64,000 nt of DNA, from contig NZ_JACHCZ010000001.1 of assembly GCF_014207255.1 (NCBI RefSeq), forward strand, positions 2,161,378 to 2,225,377, read 5' to 3'. The notes under the pieces are model-generated. The model did no database searches. It saw only the letters and a program-made list of their open reading frames with translations, and was not told the origin of the DNA. Of this stretch, positions 36,354 through 45,714 are shown in pieces. Position 1 is the first letter of the stretch, and every line of letters starts with the position of its first letter. This stretch comes from Pseudomonas sp. JAI120. Lineage in GTDB: Bacteria > Pseudomonadota > Gammaproteobacteria > Pseudomonadales > Pseudomonadaceae. The translations under genes and the position numbers were made by a program.

Positions 36354-37595
36354 ATGACGCAGCAGACCATAGACCGTGACGCATCCGATAAAACTAAAGG
36401 GTTTCGCCTACAAAAAATTCGAGCAATTAAACATATAATTGAAGAACTCGAAAACCCAGCCAGCGTCATGTTTTATGCATCTATCGAAGTCCTTGAAGAT
36501 GTATCAATAATAAAAGTCAGCGAAACGGGAACATCGACTTATCTTGAAGAAGATAAAAACTATGACCCCAACAAAAATTTCACACTCTTTTCGCATCAAG
36601 TGTTAAACACTCTTGTGGCATTCTCGGATATTTATTTTGGACAATGGCAGGAAAGTGAAGGACTTTTATTAGGATTTTATACCACCGCGGGTATAGGCAA
36701 AGAAAACAAAATAAAACTCAAAAATGGTATCGATCTGACACTGCCGGAAGATCCGATACTGGAAATACTAAAAGACAATTCCGAAATTGCTGACACCACT
36801 CTGCAAACGATCAAAGACACTTTGATTGAGGAATATGCAGCTCAATATGAAAGAAGAAACAGCACTGGAAACCTAGAGAACCTTAAAGCTCTTACACTAC
36901 AAGAGCTGTCAAAATTCCTGGGGAAAATCAAATGGTGTTTTGGTCAAGCTGACGAAATCAGCCTAAAACAGTCCGTTCTGTCGGCAATCAAAGAAAGTTC
37001 TCTACAAAACATTCACACTGAAAAAAAAGAAGAGTGCGTATTTTCACTTCTAATGGAGTGCCTAGATGAGCGGCAAAATCTTCCGAACCTAAATCAGAGA
37101 TTCGTACATATTGCCGATGTCAAACTTGTCTTTAAAAATGTGGAGTCTGAGCCATTGGATGATCGAACTGATCCAGCTTGGCTTCAACTGAAAACGCAAA
37201 AAGACAAGGTGTCAGACAAAAGAAATCTAGAAAATAAATTGGCTGATGTATGTGCAGATTATGATCAAAAAAAATCTGGTCGATATGCTCGCATGGCAAG
37301 TATGTCGAAGCATGAGGAGACCGAGAGCAATAGAAGCTTTAAGTCTCTTAAGTACCGTGTTTTTGAAGCCTGCGACGAGTTCTACAGCTGCCATGCACCG
37401 ATTACTTCCCCGATAGAATTTAAAGATATCAAACCAATTTTAGATTCCATAAAAGAAATTGCATTAGAAAACGTGCAAAATTTGAAGCACGACTATACAT
37501 ACTCAGCATCTAACAGCATCACAATCGAGCAAATAATATTAAACCTATACGACGAGTGCTTTGTTTCGTTCGACGTCGGGGTAAGTAATGACTGA
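36354..37595 (+). CDS. Putative effector of an ABC-3C-type system (Cap4-like nuclease domain suspected)
   Basis: A 413-aa protein, AT-rich and foreign in base use. Residues 15-90 (GFRLQKIRAIKHIIEELENP, then EVLEDVSIIKVSE and YLEEDKNY) have the layout of the Cap4-type restriction-like fold: a helix, a Glu-Asp strand and a following E-x-K-like strand, so a dsDNA nuclease is plausible but the catalytic motif is weak. The rest is helical and unrecognised. The stop overlaps the next ATG by eight bases. Three tandem genes of effector, small middle component and SMC-like ATPase match the published ABC three-component conflict systems. Confidence 0.55.
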   Translation: MTQQTIDRDASDKTKGFRLQKIRAIKHIIEELENPASVMFYASIEVLEDVSIIKVSETGTSTYLEEDKNYDPNKNFTLFSHQVLNTLVAFSDIYFGQWQESEGLLLGFYTTAGIGKENKIKLKNGIDLTLPEDPILEILKDNSEIADTTLQTIKDTLIEEYAAQYERRNSTGNLENLKALTLQELSKFLGKIKWCFGQADEISLKQSVLSAIKESSLQNIHTEKKEECVFSLLMECLDERQNLPNLNQRFVHIADVKLVFKNVESEPLDDRTDPAWLQLKTQKDKVSDKRNLENKLADVCADYDQKKSGRYARMASMSKHEETESNRSFKSLKYRVFEACDEFYSCHAPITSPIEFKDIKPILDSIKEIALENVQNLKHDYTYSASNSITIEQIILNLYDECFVSFDVGVSND

Positions 37596-38109
37596 CGCCA
37601 TTAAAAAGCGGATAATGTTTTCGCCAGACTATGATTTTTATTTTACGACATACGCACTACTAGTAAGCCTAGATGCACTTGGCTGTAAGAAAGGGCGCTA
37701 CTTCAAAGACTATAGAAAACTAGCGTTCTTGGTTGAGTTCGCCACCGAAGACAAATTAGTTAGCATACTTGAGCGCCCCGACGGCAAAGATCTAAACAGA
37801 ATTGACAAAGAATATCTATTCAAAAGCTATACAAACGGTCTAAGCCGGAGAAGTGAGATTCTGAAAATATTATTCAGACTTGAAAAATCAGGATTTGTCA
37901 TACTGCGAAAAGGAGACATAAACTCACTAGTCGATGTATCCCTTTCCGAACTAATTCCCAAGAGTTTTTTTGACAAGAATTTTTTTCATAGCGAATATTC
38001 AAATGTTCGACGAACAACTGCGCAGATCAAACAACTGACTCGACTTACTCTAGACACAACCATACAAAAGATCTACGAAGCTCACGGGGTCAAAACATGG
38101 GATTTCTAA
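37588..38109 (+). CDS. ABC-3C-type middle component
   Basis: A 173-aa protein between the putative effector and the ABC ATPase, overlapping both (8 bp upstream, 13 bp downstream). It has the usual size and layout of middle components: an N-terminal helical part (FSPDYDFYFTTYALLVSLDA) and a winged-helix-like region (RRSEILKILFRLEKSGFVIL near residue 91) ending in a helix. It probably links ATPase and effector. Identification rests mainly on context. Confidence 0.6.
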   Translation: MTDAIKKRIMFSPDYDFYFTTYALLVSLDALGCKKGRYFKDYRKLAFLVEFATEDKLVSILERPDGKDLNRIDKEYLFKSYTNGLSRRSEILKILFRLEKSGFVILRKGDINSLVDVSLSELIPKSFFDKNFFHSEYSNVRRTTAQIKQLTRLTLDTTIQKIYEAHGVKTWDF

Positions 38110-40064
38110 GAATAACCAAAGTCAATTACCGGGGCAATATCTACCAATATGAATCACCTGATCTTGATCAGGATATTGTTATGATTGAAGGTGACAATGG
38201 CACCGGAAAAACCACGTTTTGCAACCTGATATACTTCGCACTCGGCGGTCGAGTTTCTGAATTCATCCGAGATGAAAAAGAAACACACAAAGAGATCACA
38301 GGAGATCGCGATAACTTCGTAGAGTTGTTTTTAAACCTCAACGGTGAAAATTTTCAAACAATAAGATTTATCGGTGACAACGACGTTACAATTACGCCTT
38401 ATAATTGCAGCGAGGTAACTTTACCGGACGGCACAACTAAAACACACTATCACTATGACAGCCAAAATCTGAGAATTCTTCCTGTAAACAGGACTGCACA
38501 TACTCCTGAAACCTATTCAGACTGGCTTCTTGGGAAACTGGGAATTTCTGTCGTAGATATTCAACAAGGCATTTCATCGTTCAAAATTAACGCCTACGAC
38601 ATCTTCCGCCTCATTTATGTAGACCAACAATCCGACACCAAGCAAATCTATAAAAAGATCGACAAGCAAGATAACTACGTATCAGACTCAAGCACACTTC
38701 GCCGCGCTATATTTGAGCTTTTAGTGGGAAAATCATTTTCAGACTACTACAAAGCAATTATAAACTCGAAGACACTTGAAAGACAGAAAAATGTAGCCAG
38801 CGGGTTGCTCCGAGAGTACAAACGACTTGCTGAGGAGCTGGGCGACGGCGATACGCCAAAGAACAAATCTTTTTTAGTCACGGACCTCAACTTAAAGGAA
38901 GAGCAGCTTAATAAATTACATGACACCAGATCCAGATTCAAACGCAACAGAAGTTCAGACTCTGCGATAGAGTCCGCCATTACCAGTACCAAATCGGCAA
39001 TGATGAGCGCTCAGATTATTCTCAGCGAGAAGAAGGAAACGCTGACTAACCTACTAGAAGAGAGGCAGAAATTAGCGTTGATACGTGAAAGCGCAAAAAA
39101 AGAAATTGATCAGATAACGAAAATCATACACTCCCACGATCAACTGAATCTTTTCTCTTCCGACAGTTGTCCGTACTGCCTGGCGAAAGTTGACCGTGTC
39201 AGCGGTCATTGTGTTTGTGGTTCAGAAATTGACGAGGAGCAGTACGAGCGTTTTTCGTACACGTCGCTAGAATATAAAAATATCTTAAAATCAAAAATAA
39301 AGTCACTCGACACCATCGATCTCGCTATCACTGACTGCAATTCCGAAATCACTGACATTAGAATTGATGTACGAAACTCCGAAAACACAATCCCCGTGTT
39401 GACTGAAAAATTGCGCTCACAAATCTCCAACATTGATGAACATGTGGACTTAGAAACAATCAACACCATCGACGACAAAATATTAGACTTGAGAGAAGAC
39501 ATAAGCAGATTACACCAACTTATTGCAATCGAATCCAAACTAGAAATTTTTCAATCAGACTTTGATACAAAAAGAACTGAATTTCAAAAATCCGAGCTAG
39601 CTTTAAAAGGCTTAGACGCACAAACCAAATTGGACATAAGAAATAAAGTTGACGAATTCAGCATTATTTATAAAAAACTCATGACTGAGACACTGGCCGA
39701 ATGCAGAACAGCTCGAATTAGCCCAGACACATACCTTCCAGTGCTCGACGAAGGGGAATACAAAGAACATAGTTCAAGCGTATCAACAAGACTCATGTAC
39801 TACCTTACTCTGCTTCAGATGTCACTTGACGACCCTGATGTTCCCTTCCCACGCTTCTTGCTAATCGACACTCCTGAAACGGCGGGTATCGAACTAGACA
39901 AACTAAAAATATGCTTGAAAAAAATTGAAGAAATCAAAGAAAAATCTAAAATTCAGTTCCAGGTAATACTGACTACTGGCCTCGGAAAATATCCAGAGGA
40001 GTTTAAACCATATAGAAAAATATACATGCCAACCAAAGCTGATGCATTGCTCAAGCGTAAGTAA
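38097..40064 (+). CDS. SMC/Rad50-like ABC ATPase of an ABC-3C-type system
   Basis: A 655-aa ATPase. Walker A GDNGTGKTTFC lies near residue 35; two coiled-coil arms (about 205-350 and 385-530) flank a zinc-hook-like CPYCLAKV ... HCVCGSE near 358-375; Walker B FLLIDTPETAGIE lies near 588. The signature region before it is YLTLLQMSLDDP. It should sense DNA or a phage structure and control the effector encoded two genes upstream. It is the last long gene of the overlapping three-gene operon and strikingly AT-rich against the flanks. Confidence 0.82.
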   Translation: MGFLRITKVNYRGNIYQYESPDLDQDIVMIEGDNGTGKTTFCNLIYFALGGRVSEFIRDEKETHKEITGDRDNFVELFLNLNGENFQTIRFIGDNDVTITPYNCSEVTLPDGTTKTHYHYDSQNLRILPVNRTAHTPETYSDWLLGKLGISVVDIQQGISSFKINAYDIFRLIYVDQQSDTKQIYKKIDKQDNYVSDSSTLRRAIFELLVGKSFSDYYKAIINSKTLERQKNVASGLLREYKRLAEELGDGDTPKNKSFLVTDLNLKEEQLNKLHDTRSRFKRNRSSDSAIESAITSTKSAMMSAQIILSEKKETLTNLLEERQKLALIRESAKKEIDQITKIIHSHDQLNLFSSDSCPYCLAKVDRVSGHCVCGSEIDEEQYERFSYTSLEYKNILKSKIKSLDTIDLAITDCNSEITDIRIDVRNSENTIPVLTEKLRSQISNIDEHVDLETINTIDDKILDLREDISRLHQLIAIESKLEIFQSDFDTKRTEFQKSELALKGLDAQTKLDIRNKVDEFSIIYKKLMTETLAECRTARISPDTYLPVLDEGEYKEHSSSVSTRLMYYLTLLQMSLDDPDVPFPRFLLIDTPETAGIELDKLKICLKKIEEIKEKSKIQFQVILTTGLGKYPEEFKPYRKIYMPTKADALLKRK

Positions 40065-40204
40065 TGATTCGTACTAGGCATCAAAAAGGCCGTAGAGATT
40101 ATTTTCTGCCACAAAGTCTACCTCCAGCCCTGCTAGCAGATTGTGATCCCAAGCAAATGGTGCCACCGGCCTTACCAGCTATGCCTAATACCTGTGCGGC
40201 TTGA
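40064..40204 (+). CDS. Possible 46-aa coupled small protein
   Basis: An open frame whose ATG overlaps the ABC ATPase stop (TAATG). The product starts MIRTRHQKGRRDYFLP and is rich in Pro and Ala. No ribosome site is needed if translation is coupled, but there is no family match, and the frame may be fortuitous. Confidence 0.25.
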   Translation: MIRTRHQKGRRDYFLPQSLPPALLADCDPKQMVPPALPAMPNTCAA

Positions 40205-40286
40205 GTTTTCCACTCAAGACGCCGGCGACTTCAGAGTCACGACATGAATTTATACTAGTTTTAAAAGACGATGGCCTGAATCGAGT

Positions 40287-40813
40287 ATGTTGCGGACCCA
40301 ACGCCTTTTACTCATAAAACCCCAGGAGCACCCGACGGACAAAAGCAAAGAACTGTTATCGGCGCTGCTGACTCCGCACGTGATTGAGTTTATTGATTTT
40401 CGAAAACTGGCATTTTCATCCTTAATACTCGACTTGGCGACCAATGCTGCGCTGCATGCGATTCAACATGGCGACACTGGCTACATTGATAAAATTCTTG
40501 AAATCTTTAAGGGCAGCCAGTACGCCACGCAGATGAAGAACTGTTCGGTTTTCGAACTGGTTTAGAAATCCAAGAGGTACTAGGGCAACACCTATTCACG
40601 TCAACAGGCATGCCGCCCAACTTGCAGGTGCAGTTCCAAATGTTTCTAAAGGCCAAACCTGCTCGCCAAGCTACGATAAAGCATGCGAAACAAGCCACTC
40701 AAATCACTGCAAAGCTCACCACAAAAAAACCCAACAAAAAAGCCAAGCGTGTTGACATGCTGGACTCTTGGGCTCGATTACCAGGAAGCTTTGGAGCGGG
40801 TAACCGAGGTTAA
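40287..40813 (+). pseudogene. Frameshifted hypothetical mobile-element gene
   Basis: The first frame (40287-40565) gives a credible helical protein piece (NAALHAIQHGDTGYIDKILE, then IFKGSQYATQMKN); a second frame continues it after about 40540 (TGLEIQEVLGQHLF, then KPARQATIKHAKQATQ) to 40813. A one-base shift near 40545 would join both into about 175 residues. Similar helical proteins occur beside phage and plasmid genes in pseudomonads. Read as a decayed gene; the rest of 40205-41008 shows nothing firm except a very GC-rich stretch at 40890-40960. Confidence 0.4.
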
Positions 40814-41008
40814 TCCCATCAGACATTTGCAGCACATGCAAATTACGCAGTCGAACCACTGTGCGCATAACACCGTATCGGTTAAACGCCGGACGACTCG
40901 CGGCGTGGCGCGGCCACCGGCCCGCACCCGGCCCGGCGGTTTGATCCGCCCCCCGCCGACTGATAGCCTAACCCCACAGGTCATTCCCCAACACCGAGGC
41001 TCGATGCG

Positions 41009-43381
41009 GTGACCGACACCCAGTTGTTGGCGACTCTCCAGGCGGAGAACGCGCGCTTAATTGCCTTGCTCGACGCGCACGGCATCGATTGGCAGCCGCC
41101 TGCCGAACCGGCGCTGATCCCCCTGGCGCCCGTTGATCCGTCGTCTGCCCTGGACACCCGCAGCAAGGTCGCCCTCTTTCGACGCTTGTTCAGAGGCCGT
41201 ACCGACATCTACCCGCTGCGCTGGGAAAGCAAAAGCGGCAAGTCTGGCTATGCGCCCGCCTGCGCGAACGAGTGGCGTCCGGGGATCTGCGAGAAACCCC
41301 GGATTAAATGCGCCGACAGCCACCAGCGCCAACTGCTGGCCGTGACCGACGACGTCATCTTTCGCCACTTGGCCGGCGCGCTCGTCGCCGGTGTCTACCC
41401 CCTGCTGAAGGACGATACCTGCTACTTTCTGGCGGCGGACTTCGACGAGGCCGAATGGCGCGATGACGCCCGTGCGTTCGCAGAATCCTGCCATACGCTG
41501 GGCGTACCGGTCGCCTTGGAAGTCTCACGCTCGGGCAACGGCGCGCACGCCTGGATCTTCTTCGAGGACAAGGTGCTGGCCAGCGATGCGCGCCGTCTCG
41601 GGGCCGCCATCATCAGCCACGCCTGTGAGCGCACACGGCAATTGTCGCTCAGTTCCTACGACCGGTTGTTTCCCAACCAAGACACCCTGCCCAAAGGCGG
41701 CTTTGGCAACTTGATCGCCTTGCCGCTGCAAAAACGCGCCAGAGCCCAGCATCACAGCGTGTTTGTCGACGACGCCCTGGAGCCCTATGCCGATCAGTGG
41801 GCGTTCCTCGCCACCCTCCAACGCATGAACCCCGAGCGCCTCCACCCCGTCATTACCCTGGCCATGGGCAACCGCGACCCCCTTGGCGTGGCGTACGTCG
41901 ATGAAGACGAAGGTGCCCAGCCATGGAAAGCCCCCTCGCCTCGACCACAAAAGCTCAACGGCCCGATGCCGGCCACCCTGAGCATCACCCTGGCGAATCT
42001 GATCTACTTCGAAAAGGCCCAGCTGCCTCAACCCTTGGCCAACCAGTTGATCCGCCTCGCGGCGTTTCAGAATCCCGAGTTTTATAAAGCGCAGGCCCTG
42101 CGCCTGTCGGTGTGGAACAAACCCAGAGTCATTGGCTGCGCGCAGAATTTCCCCCAACATATCGCCTTGCCCCGTGGCTGCTGGGACGCGGTGCAGGCGC
42201 TGCTGGCGCAGTACCAGATCACGCCATTGGTGGAAGACGAGCGTTTCGCGGGCAATCCCCTGAATGTCAGTTTCCTCGGCACGCTGCGCCCTGACCAGGA
42301 AGCAGCCGTCACCGCCATGCAAGCGCATGACACCGGTATCCTCTGCGCGCCGACAGCCTTCGGCAAAACCGTGAGCGCCGCCGCACTGATCGCCCAACGC
42401 GGGGTGAACACCCTGGTGTTGGTGCATCGGACCGAGCTGCTCCGGCAGTGGCAAGAACGCTTACAGGCGTTTCTGGGCGTCGGCAAAGAGGTGGTCGGCA
42501 CCCTCGGCGGCGGTAAGCCCAAGCTCACCGGCCAGATCGATATCGCCGTCATGCAATCGCTGTCGCGCCAGGGCGAGATCAGTGACCTGGTTAAAAATTA
42601 TGGCCAGATCATCATCGACGAATGCCATCACCTGTCGGCGGTGTCCTTCGAGGCCCTGTTGCGCAGTTCGCCCGCGCGTTACGTGCTCGGGCTGACGGCG
42701 ACCCCGATCCGCCGCGATGGGCAGCAGCCCATCATTTTCATGCAGTGCGGACCGATCCGCCATACCGCCGCGCGCCCGGCCAGCGCCCCTCACGACTTGT
42801 CCGTCATCCCGCGCATGCTGTCCGGCCCAATCCTCGTCCCCGAGGGTGCGGGCATCCAGGAGGTATTCAGGCGACTGGCCGCTGATGCACAACGCACGGC
42901 GACCATCGTTTCTGCTGTGGTGCAAGCTTACCGCCAAGGCCGAAAAGTCCTGGTGCTTAGCCAGCGCACAGAGCATGTTGATACGCTAGATGTTGCGCTC
43001 AGGGAGCAGGTCGCGAATCTTTTCACGCTCCATGGCCGCATGCCGAAGAAACGGCGAGCGTCGCTGATCAGTACATTGGAGTCTCTGCCCGAAGATGCGC
43101 CTCGGGTGCTCTTGGCCACCGGTACGCTCATTGGCGAAGGGTTCGATCACCCTGCACTTGATACCTTGGTGCTGGCCATGCCCATTTCCTGGCGCGGCAT
43201 CCTCCAGCAGTACGCCGGACGCCTGCATCGCCTACACACCGCCAAGTCCGACGTACAGGTGATTGATTTCGTAGACGAGGGTAACGTCGCCGTGTTGAGA
43301 ATGTGGGAGAAGCGCAAGGCCGGTTACAAAGCCATGGGCTATCGACTGGTCGATTCATCCAACACACTGTCGCTGCTGTAG
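41009..43381 (+). CDS. TOTE-type archaeo-eukaryotic primase fused to DEAD/DECH helicase
   Basis: A 790-aa two-domain protein. The N-terminal half is an archaeo-eukaryotic primase-like domain: ACANEWRPGICEKPRIKCAD, then the metal-binding LAADFDEAEW near residue 144, SRSGNGAHAWIFF near 170 and SYDRLFPNQDTLPKGGFGN near 215. The C-terminal half is an SF2 helicase: Walker A APTAFGKT near 446, IIIDECHHLS near 536, LGLTATPIRRDG, and QQYAGRLHRLHT. This combination defines the TOTE conflict systems. The GTG start has GAGG upstream. GC content is much higher than in the ABC-3C genes before it, indicating separate origin. Confidence 0.85.
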   Translation: MTDTQLLATLQAENARLIALLDAHGIDWQPPAEPALIPLAPVDPSSALDTRSKVALFRRLFRGRTDIYPLRWESKSGKSGYAPACANEWRPGICEKPRIKCADSHQRQLLAVTDDVIFRHLAGALVAGVYPLLKDDTCYFLAADFDEAEWRDDARAFAESCHTLGVPVALEVSRSGNGAHAWIFFEDKVLASDARRLGAAIISHACERTRQLSLSSYDRLFPNQDTLPKGGFGNLIALPLQKRARAQHHSVFVDDALEPYADQWAFLATLQRMNPERLHPVITLAMGNRDPLGVAYVDEDEGAQPWKAPSPRPQKLNGPMPATLSITLANLIYFEKAQLPQPLANQLIRLAAFQNPEFYKAQALRLSVWNKPRVIGCAQNFPQHIALPRGCWDAVQALLAQYQITPLVEDERFAGNPLNVSFLGTLRPDQEAAVTAMQAHDTGILCAPTAFGKTVSAAALIAQRGVNTLVLVHRTELLRQWQERLQAFLGVGKEVVGTLGGGKPKLTGQIDIAVMQSLSRQGEISDLVKNYGQIIIDECHHLSAVSFEALLRSSPARYVLGLTATPIRRDGQQPIIFMQCGPIRHTAARPASAPHDLSVIPRMLSGPILVPEGAGIQEVFRRLAADAQRTATIVSAVVQAYRQGRKVLVLSQRTEHVDTLDVALREQVANLFTLHGRMPKKRRASLISTLESLPEDAPRVLLATGTLIGEGFDHPALDTLVLAMPISWRGILQQYAGRLHRLHTAKSDVQVIDFVDEGNVAVLRMWEKRKAGYKAMGYRLVDSSNTLSLL

Positions 43382-43507
43382 GCCTGTCGCGTGAAAGGAA
43401 AGAACTGGCATCAGCCCGATTGAAGAGCTGCCATCTGAACGAACCGACGTCCGCTACCCTGATATCGGTTTCGAACTGAGATTCGACTCGCTGAAAGGAC
43501 CTTCGCA

Positions 43508-44638
43508 ATGCTGGAACAGTACGACCGAGCCAAACTGTTGGATGAGGTTTGGACAGAAGCGGTGACGATAGTCGCACCGCGCTACCAGCTCTCTGACGTA
43601 GGCCTTAAGAAACTCTGTGGACGGCTACAGATCCCAACCCCGCCTCGGGGCTACTGGACACGACTGAAGGCTGGCAAGTCGGTGCCGCCGCGCCCCAAAC
43701 TTCGCGAATACGTTGGCCACCCGATGAACCTATTTCGCACGCAGGCCCCGCACACCGAGGTTGAGCCCAATCCCATGGATGAGCGGCTGGTGCCGCTGCT
43801 GGCCTTCGAGCGAGCACCTGGCAACCAGATTATCGTCCCTGATCAAGTGAAGCGTTGGCACCCGATGACCAACGCTGCCCGCGTTGCGTTGAAGAAACCC
43901 GTCATTGATTCACGCGGCCAGCCCAGCACGCGCGCGCCTGCGCTAAGTATTTGTGTTTCGCCCTCCTTGCAGGATCGCGCGCTAAGGCTCGTGGATACCC
44001 TCCTCAAAGCACTGGAAACACGTGGCTATCGTATCGAGCAGAGCAAAAGGCAGGTCGACATCCTGATCATGGGCCGAGGCTATCATCTGCGCGTGTTCGA
44101 ACCCTGCAAGCGCAGCCCATATGTGCCAACGCCAAAACAACTGGAGGACAAGGCTCGCGGGCGCTGGAGCTACTGGCCTAATTGGGCATATCAAACGACA
44201 GGGCAACTCCACCTGCTAATAAATGAAGGGTATGCAGGCAAAGTTATCGACTCGCCGAGCCACCCGGTCGAGATGCAATTGAACAAGCTGCTTGAACAGG
44301 TCGTTACAAACGCCGTCGGGGCGCTGGTGAATGCAGAGCAGCAGGCCATCGCCGATGAAAAGCGTCGCCAGCTGCGCGAAAGCGCTGCCGCGCGACAACG
44401 CATACAGAATGACGAACGAAAACGCTTAGCCGCCCTAGAGTCCGATGCACAGAACTGGCGCCGCGCCCAGGTCATCCGCGACTATATCGACGCCCTTGAG
44501 TGCAAGTCGCTATCGGCAACCCACGGCATAAAGCACATGAGCTATTTTCAGTGGGCGCGCACCAAAGCCGATTGGCTAGATCCACTGATACGAAATGTGA
44601 CCGATATACTGGACGAAGATATAAAGATCCCCTATTAG
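43508..44638 (+). CDS. Hypothetical protein downstream of the TOTE gene
   Basis: A 376-aa protein; ATG preceded by AAAGGA. Residues 1-50 form a helix-turn-helix-like block ending in a conserved-looking signature (GLKKLCGRLQIPTPPRGYW); the middle (150-250) looks alpha/beta (RALRLVDTLLKALETRGYRI, QVDILIMGRGYHLRVFE); residues 275-345 are a charged coiled coil. It follows the TOTE gene by 126 bp and precedes a small charged protein by 11 bp. Members with the PTPPRGYW block are seen on mobile elements, but I know of no assigned role. It may be a DNA-binding partner of the helicase. Confidence 0.65.
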   Translation: MLEQYDRAKLLDEVWTEAVTIVAPRYQLSDVGLKKLCGRLQIPTPPRGYWTRLKAGKSVPPRPKLREYVGHPMNLFRTQAPHTEVEPNPMDERLVPLLAFERAPGNQIIVPDQVKRWHPMTNAARVALKKPVIDSRGQPSTRAPALSICVSPSLQDRALRLVDTLLKALETRGYRIEQSKRQVDILIMGRGYHLRVFEPCKRSPYVPTPKQLEDKARGRWSYWPNWAYQTTGQLHLLINEGYAGKVIDSPSHPVEMQLNKLLEQVVTNAVGALVNAEQQAIADEKRRQLRESAAARQRIQNDERKRLAALESDAQNWRRAQVIRDYIDALECKSLSATHGIKHMSYFQWARTKADWLDPLIRNVTDILDEDIKIPY

Positions 44639-44649
44639 GCGGCACTTTC

Positions 44650-44883
44650 ATGACTGATGAAACGAAAAAAAACGAAGATTTGATACATACATTTGACGAG
44701 ATAGTCGCGTTGAAAGACGCACAACAGCGCCAAAAACAGGAAGACTTGCGCGAATGGCGCTTGCGCTATGAAGCCTTAGATGAAGAAACGCGAAAAGCGC
44801 TCGACGAAAAAATTAAAATCTATTGCGACAGCATTCGCGTGCAATTTGGGAGATCTCGACCGTTTCATCCGCGTCGCCGCTAA
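44650..44883 (+). CDS. Small charged helical protein
   Basis: A 77-aa, highly charged, almost entirely helical product (KKNEDLIHTFDEIVALKDAQ, then RLRYEALDEETRKALDEKIK). Start at 44650, 11 bp after the previous stop, so it is probably co-transcribed with it. The tail is basic (RSRPFHPRRR). Function unknown; a regulator or antitoxin-like partner is possible. Confidence 0.55.
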   Translation: MTDETKKNEDLIHTFDEIVALKDAQQRQKQEDLREWRLRYEALDEETRKALDEKIKIYCDSIRVQFGRSRPFHPRRR

Positions 44884-44931
44884 GCGTATATGAGTGTTTT
44901 CTACGCCCTGTCCCATTATTTAACCTATACC

Positions 44932-44985
44932 GTAACGCATTTATTTTGCGTAACACTCCAGTGTTACGCAAAATAAATGCGTTAC
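44932..44985. repeat. Perfect 54-bp palindrome (26-bp arms)
   Basis: The left arm starts GTAACGCATTTATTTTGCG and ends TAACACT; after two bases (CC) the exact reverse complement follows to 44985. Such a long perfect hairpin can extrude as a cruciform or form a very stable RNA hairpin; it has no T-run, so it is not a typical terminator. It lies after the last cargo gene and before the transposition genes. Confidence 0.9.
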
Positions 44986-45714
44986 ACGAGAACATCGTTT
45001 GCTCCTCGTAATAAAGTCAGCACCGCTAGAAGTGGCGCCCTTCGACAGCGAAAGCAATGTGCAAAATTTGCATATTGCCTCCTACTATCCAGTGTTATGT
45101 ACAAATGGATAGTGCTCCGCCCCCTCGGTGTCAGGAGAGGTTTCCGTCTAGGAGGCTCCTCCTACCGCACATTTTGAGCGACATCGGCCAAATGAGGTCT
45201 CATCGGACGGAACCGTCACTCACTGAAATGAAAAGTGGAACAGGGAATCAGTTTCGCCCTCGGAGCTGATGGCGAACATGACTAACTCAACCAGTGTATG
45301 ACAGGCAGCTCAAAGGCACTCCCTGGCCAAACCATTAACGCCAATCCCCAGTCAGAAACCCACCCATATTAGGTGCAAACCATGTCTTCGATACCGTTTC
45401 TCCCAAGGATCGCGGGCCTGCATGAAACTGCCGCTGCGGGTTAATCGCCCCCATGCACGCCCCCCATAGCCGGTGCCAGCGGCGCAGGCAAAAAACATCG
45501 GCAGCAGTAATTTCGAAAAAAAATTTGTACGTTTTCTCACGGGCAATAAAAGCAAGAAAATCAACTTAACATTTTGATATGTATATGTTTTATTTAACCT
45601 GTCAGTCACATAAACATTTTTTGTCAGCACCATTGACGCCGCAATAAAAATGTGAGTTTACGAATAAAAAAGCTTTCACTATGATGCCCGAAATCCCCAT
45701 TTTGGACGCATCCC
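44986..45714. other. Non-coding stretch before tnsA
   Basis: About 730 bp without a supportable gene. The right half (45500-45714) is AT-rich with TATA-like runs and probably holds the tns promoter. A short inverted element ACGAG/CTCGT lies beside the palindrome. No CRISPR-like repeats are seen. Confidence 0.5.

Noticed and set aside
44932..44985. Palindrome as a retron or intrinsic terminator
   Set aside because: No reverse transcriptase gene is present and there is no T-run on either strand next to the stem.
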